Shown here: positions 30,634 to 32,811 of the stretch, in pieces
How the letters are laid out: each line of letters opens with the position of its first letter
Position numbering within the stretch: position 1 is the stretch's first letter
Source: Ruminococcaceae bacterium UBA6413
Lineage (GTDB): Bacteria > Bacillota > Clostridia > Oscillospirales > Ruminococcaceae
Direction of reading: 5' to 3'
Assembly: GCA_002437415.1 (NCBI GenBank)
Contig: DJPL01000043.1
Span: forward strand, 1 to 32,811
Length of the DNA: 32,811 nucleotides
Made by a program: the position numbers and the translations under genes
Notes under the pieces: generated by a model
Seen by the model: only the letters and a program-made list of their open reading frames with translations
What the model was told of the DNA's origin: nothing
Database searches by the model: none

Positions 30634-31071
30634 ATGAATCTTATAATAAAGCATTTCAAGGAGCTTACCACAGACGAGCTGTTTGAAATATACAAGCTGC
30701 GTACAGCGGTATTTGTCGTTGAGCAGAACTGCCCGTATCAGGAGGTCGACGATGCCGACAAATCGGCTTATCATATATGGCTTGAAGACGAGGACAGAAT
30801 AGTCGCATACGCAAGGGCTTTGCCCGAAGGCGTAACCTTTTCCACCGCGTCGATCGGCAGAGTTATCTCTGTAAAACGCAGGTGTGGACTTGGAAGTAAA
30901 GTAGTCAAAGCGGCAATTGATACGGTAAGAGAAAAATTCGGAGCGAAAAAGATCACCATCGAGGCTCAGGTGTACGCACGTTCTCTTTACGAAAAAGCAG
31001 GATTTTTGCAGACATCGGAAGAGTTTTTGGAAGACGGCTTACCGCATATTGAAATGCAGATGACTTTATAA
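30634..31071 (+). CDS. GNAT family N-acetyltransferase, ElaA-like
   Basis: 145 residues with CGGAGG upstream. The ElaA pattern is clear: LFEIYKLRTAVFVVEQNCPY (residues ~15-34), then YHIWLEDEDRIVAYARALPE, the acetyl-CoA loop in IGRVISVKRRCGLGSKVV (~76-93) with RRxxGxGxK, and VYARSLYEKAGFLQ near the end. It transfers an acetyl group from acetyl-CoA; substrate unknown. Single gene, ending at the convergent terminator. Confidence 0.94.
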   Translation: MNLIIKHFKELTTDELFEIYKLRTAVFVVEQNCPYQEVDDADKSAYHIWLEDEDRIVAYARALPEGVTFSTASIGRVISVKRRCGLGSKVVKAAIDTVREKFGAKKITIEAQVYARSLYEKAGFLQTSEEFLEDGLPHIEMQMTL

Positions 31072-31098
31072 ATTATGGTAATGACACAAATTATAACG

Positions 31099-31131
31099 AA
31101 AGCCTGAGAAGAAACGATCCTCTCAGGCTTT
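31099..31131. terminator. Bidirectional terminator between ElaA-like and flavin reductase genes
   Basis: AAAGCCTGAGA (31099-31109) and TCTCAGGCTTT (31121-31131) pair perfectly, loop of 11. Confidence 0.85.
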
Positions 31132-31149
31132 AGCTATACCTGTTTACAT

Positions 31150-31719
31150 TTACTTTTTAAGCTTAAGTCCGTCCCTGAAAGCTTCTCCTACACGCTCGCC
31201 CATCTTGTAATAACCGTTTGTATACGGATCAAACGCAATTACATTTGCAAGCGAGATATCAAGCTTTCCATCTTTGATAGTACTTTCATCGGCAGTAATA
31301 TTCTCAACCTTGCCGATAGCACCACAGCCGTACTCATTATCCTGATATTCAACGAATGTGCATTCGATACATATCGGAAGCTCGTTTATCACGGGAGCAT
31401 CAACCTTTTCAGCCTTGCTTGCGGTAAGACCCGAGCGCGCAAACTTATCCGCAACATCGTTGCCCGATTCCACGCCGAAATAGTCAGCCTCGACTGTGTG
31501 AGCGGCATCGGGTATGCATATTGTAAATGCGCCTCTTGCTCTGATATTCTTCATCGTCTTGCGCTCCTCGGCAAGATTAAGCGCTACGACATCGCTTGTG
31601 ATCATAGTGCCCCATGCGGCATTCATAACATTGACACTGCCGTCCTCGTTGTATGTTGCGACAAGCAATACAGGCATAGGTAATATAACGCCGTTACTTG
31701 TTCTGATATTCTTTCTCAT
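31150..31719 (-). CDS. Flavin reductase-like domain protein
   Basis: 189 residues with AGAGG upstream. It has the FMN-binding split-barrel pattern of the flavin reductase/FlaRed family: PMPVLLVATYNEDGSVNVMNAAW across residues ~14-36, TSDVVALNLAEERKTMKNI (~42-60), GAFTICIPD (~63-71), and a C-terminal YYKMGERVGEAFRDG. Such proteins bind FMN and reduce flavins or quinones, or act as redox carriers in anaerobes. Its promoter is divergent from that of the RibD-like gene. Confidence 0.92.
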   Translation of the reverse strand: MRKNIRTSNGVILPMPVLLVATYNEDGSVNVMNAAWGTMITSDVVALNLAEERKTMKNIRARGAFTICIPDAAHTVEADYFGVESGNDVADKFARSGLTASKAEKVDAPVINELPICIECTFVEYQDNEYGCGAIGKVENITADESTIKDGKLDISLANVIAFDPYTNGYYKMGERVGEAFRDGLKLKK

Positions 31720-31764
31720 GTTTTAACCTCTTTTCCGTGTTTTTAGGATTTCTCCTATATTTAT

Positions 31765-31792
31765 AGTATACTCATATCTGACCAAAAATCAA
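31765..31792 (-). promoter_or_regulatory. Promoter of the flavin reductase gene
   Basis: Minus strand TTGATT (31792-31787), 16-base spacer, TATACT (31770-31765). Confidence 0.6.
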
Positions 31793-31830
31793 GTATCGGA
31801 TTAAACAGAAAATTTATTTTACAAAAACTC

Positions 31831-31861
31831 TTGACATGGAGCAAACTCCAAGGTGTATACT
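31831..31861 (+). promoter_or_regulatory. MerR-type promoter with 19-base spacer and operator dyad
   Basis: TTGACA (31831-31836) and TATACT (31856-31861) are separated by 19 bases, too long for ordinary use but diagnostic for MerR-family control. The spacer contains TGGAG-CAAA-CTCCA (31837-31850), an inverted repeat like known MerR operators. Confidence 0.75.
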
Positions 31862-31900
31862 CATAATATGATCACAGCAAATTCAAGGAGGATCTTAATT

Positions 31901-32580
31901 ATGAAAAAGCCTTATATAATCTGTCATATGATGACATCTGTTGACGGTCGTATCGACTGTGCAATGACCGAGCACCTCCCCTGTGTTCAGGAATACTACG
32001 AAACACTGGACGAGCTTGACGCTCCCAGCCGCGTCAGCGGACGTGTTACCGCAACGCTTGAAATGGCTCTTCCGGGCGAATTTACCCTGCACGCCGACAG
32101 CAAGCCTTTCGGTAAAGAGGGCTACTCAAAAGCGGTTGACGCAAAGGGTTACGAAATAGTCACCGATACAAAGGGTACTCTTTTATGGAACGATGACGCC
32201 GACAGCGAACGCCCCTTACTTATTGTCACAAGCGAAAACGTAAGCAGTGAATATTTAGCTTTCTTGAAAGCAGACATATTTCGTGGATAGCCTGCGGCAA
32301 GGATAAGATAGACCTTGTGCGTATGTGTGAGATACTTGCCGACAAATTCGACGTTGAAAGAATGGCGGTAGTCGGCGGCGGTCATATAAATGCAGGCTTC
32401 CTTAAGGACGGACTGCTCGATGAAGTCAGCATACTGATAGGCGCGGGAATTGACGGCAGAGCAGGTATGGCGGTTGTCTTTGACGGACTTGAAGCCGATC
32501 ACCCCGTGACACAGCTTAAGCTCACCGATGTAAAGAAATACGACAGTGACGCGGTATGGCTGAGATATACGGTTAAATAA
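31901..32580 (+). pseudogene. RibD-C/dihydrofolate reductase-like protein, broken by a 1-base frameshift
   Basis: Starts at ATG 31901 with AAGGAGG upstream. The first frame (MKKPYIICHMMTSVDGRIDC ... SEYLAFLKA) stops at 32288-32290; the family sequence resumes in the -1 frame with ISWIACGKDKIDLVRMCEIL at about 32277 and runs through MAVVGGGHINAGFLKDGLLDE to a normal end at 32580. Joined, the product is about 226 residues, the usual length of this pyrimidine-reductase-type NADPH family. One base is missing between roughly 32265 and 32280. It could be a true null allele or a sequencing error; both halves otherwise look intact. Confidence 0.85.
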
Positions 32581-32589
32581 ACATAAATG

Positions 32590-32604
32590 GGTTGTGACAC
32601 AACC
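32590..32604. other. 15-bp palindrome GGTTGTGACACAACC
   Basis: GGTTGTG and CACAACC around a single A, ten bases after the stop, directly before the terminator repeat. Too tight for a good RNA hairpin; function unknown. Confidence 0.4.
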
Positions 32605-32611
32605 TAAAAAA

Positions 32612-32670
32612 GAAAAAGTGAGTCGAAGCGCAAAAATATAGTGCGCTCGGCTCACTTTTTTGATATAATA
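32612..32670 (+). repeat. Dispersed terminator-like repeat, copy 2
   Basis: GAAAAAGTGAGTCGAAGCGC (32612-32631) and GTGCGCTCGGCTCAC with TTTTTT and GATATAATA. The stem GTGAGtCGaaGCGC/GCGCtCGgCTCAC closes a loop AAAAATATAGT. Terminates the RibD-like gene; same family as 3914-3969. Confidence 0.78.
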
Positions 32671-32747
32671 TAGTACACTTTTGTTATACCGTTTTAGTAA
32701 TTAACATTGATAGCAGGCTACCGATACTGCCTTTTGCGGGATAGCAC

Positions 32748-32795
32748 TTCTCGGGTTCGCTATTCTGTGCGATAACGTTGCTGCTATTAACGAGG
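32748..32795. repeat. Diverged copy of the 65-base repeat
   Basis: ATAACGTTGCTGCTAT (32772-32787), preceded by an ATTC-G segment, matches the core of copies 2 and 3 near 20410-20535. The copy lacks the GATATCGAAACGGCGGG end. Nothing else is identifiable from 32671 to the window end. Confidence 0.4.
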
Positions 32796-32811
32796 GAAAG
32801 AACCAAAGGGA

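Noticed and set aside
32261..32290. Programmed -1 frameshift in the RibD-like gene
   Set aside because: No slippery X-XXY-YYZ heptamer or following strong stem is seen at the junction.

Overview
The window looks like chromosome of an anaerobic, endospore-forming Gram-positive bacterium of the class Clostridia, most likely a gut member of the Oscillospiraceae/Ruminococcaceae. The reasons are the sporulation genes sigG and spoIIR, the Firmicutes-type rplU-prp-rpmA operon with an N-terminally extended L27, the RFN-ribU arrangement, mini-RNase III, many consensus TTGACA-17-TATAAT promoters, and a GH127 plant-sugar hydrolase. The species assignment is inference.

Layout. 1-540: 3' end of a large polyvalent (mobile-element type) protein, apparently cut off where it meets chromosomal DNA. 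598-3900: a small NrdD-like protein, sporulation sigma factor G with a striking hairpin/promoter overlap at its start, a membrane protein and a MATE transporter. 4057-4570: a minus-strand tRNA operon (Gly-Arg-His-Gln) with its own promoter and terminator. 4728-8447: an alpha/beta hydrolase, glutamine-dependent NAD synthetase and SpoIIR. 8499-11770: a membrane protein on the minus strand, divergent from an HD-domain protein and a MutS-family ATPase. 11808-12725: FMN riboswitch plus riboflavin transporter ribU. 12929-15353: minus-strand rpmG-secE-nusG-rplK-rplA. 15403-20185: minus-strand operon of two M16 peptidase-like proteins, lgt, folD and a 67-residue membrane protein. 20186-21052: a gene-poor stretch with three copies of a roughly 65-base repeat and a well-delimited candidate small RNA/peptide locus. 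21053-27608: a NERD protein (minus), then ychF, rplU-prp-rpmA, obgE-mrnC, a YitT protein and a YebC protein. 27692-30555: GH127 beta-L-arabinofuranosidase divergent from an AraC regulator. 30634-32580: an ElaA-like acetyltransferase, a flavin reductase-like protein and a frame-broken RibD-C reductase under a MerR-type promoter. 32581-32811: a dispersed terminator repeat and a diverged copy of the 65-base repeat.

Most of the window is housekeeping: translation and ribosome assembly (rplA, rplK, rpmG, rplU, rpmA, prp, obgE, ychF, mrnC), protein export and lipoprotein modification (secE, lgt), cofactors (nadE, folD, ribU) and sporulation control. I see no CRISPR array, complete prophage, transposase or obvious multi-gene defence island. 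The most interesting material is regulatory: the sigG leader, the small transcription unit at 20671-20831, the two repeat families and the MerR-type promoter at 31831.
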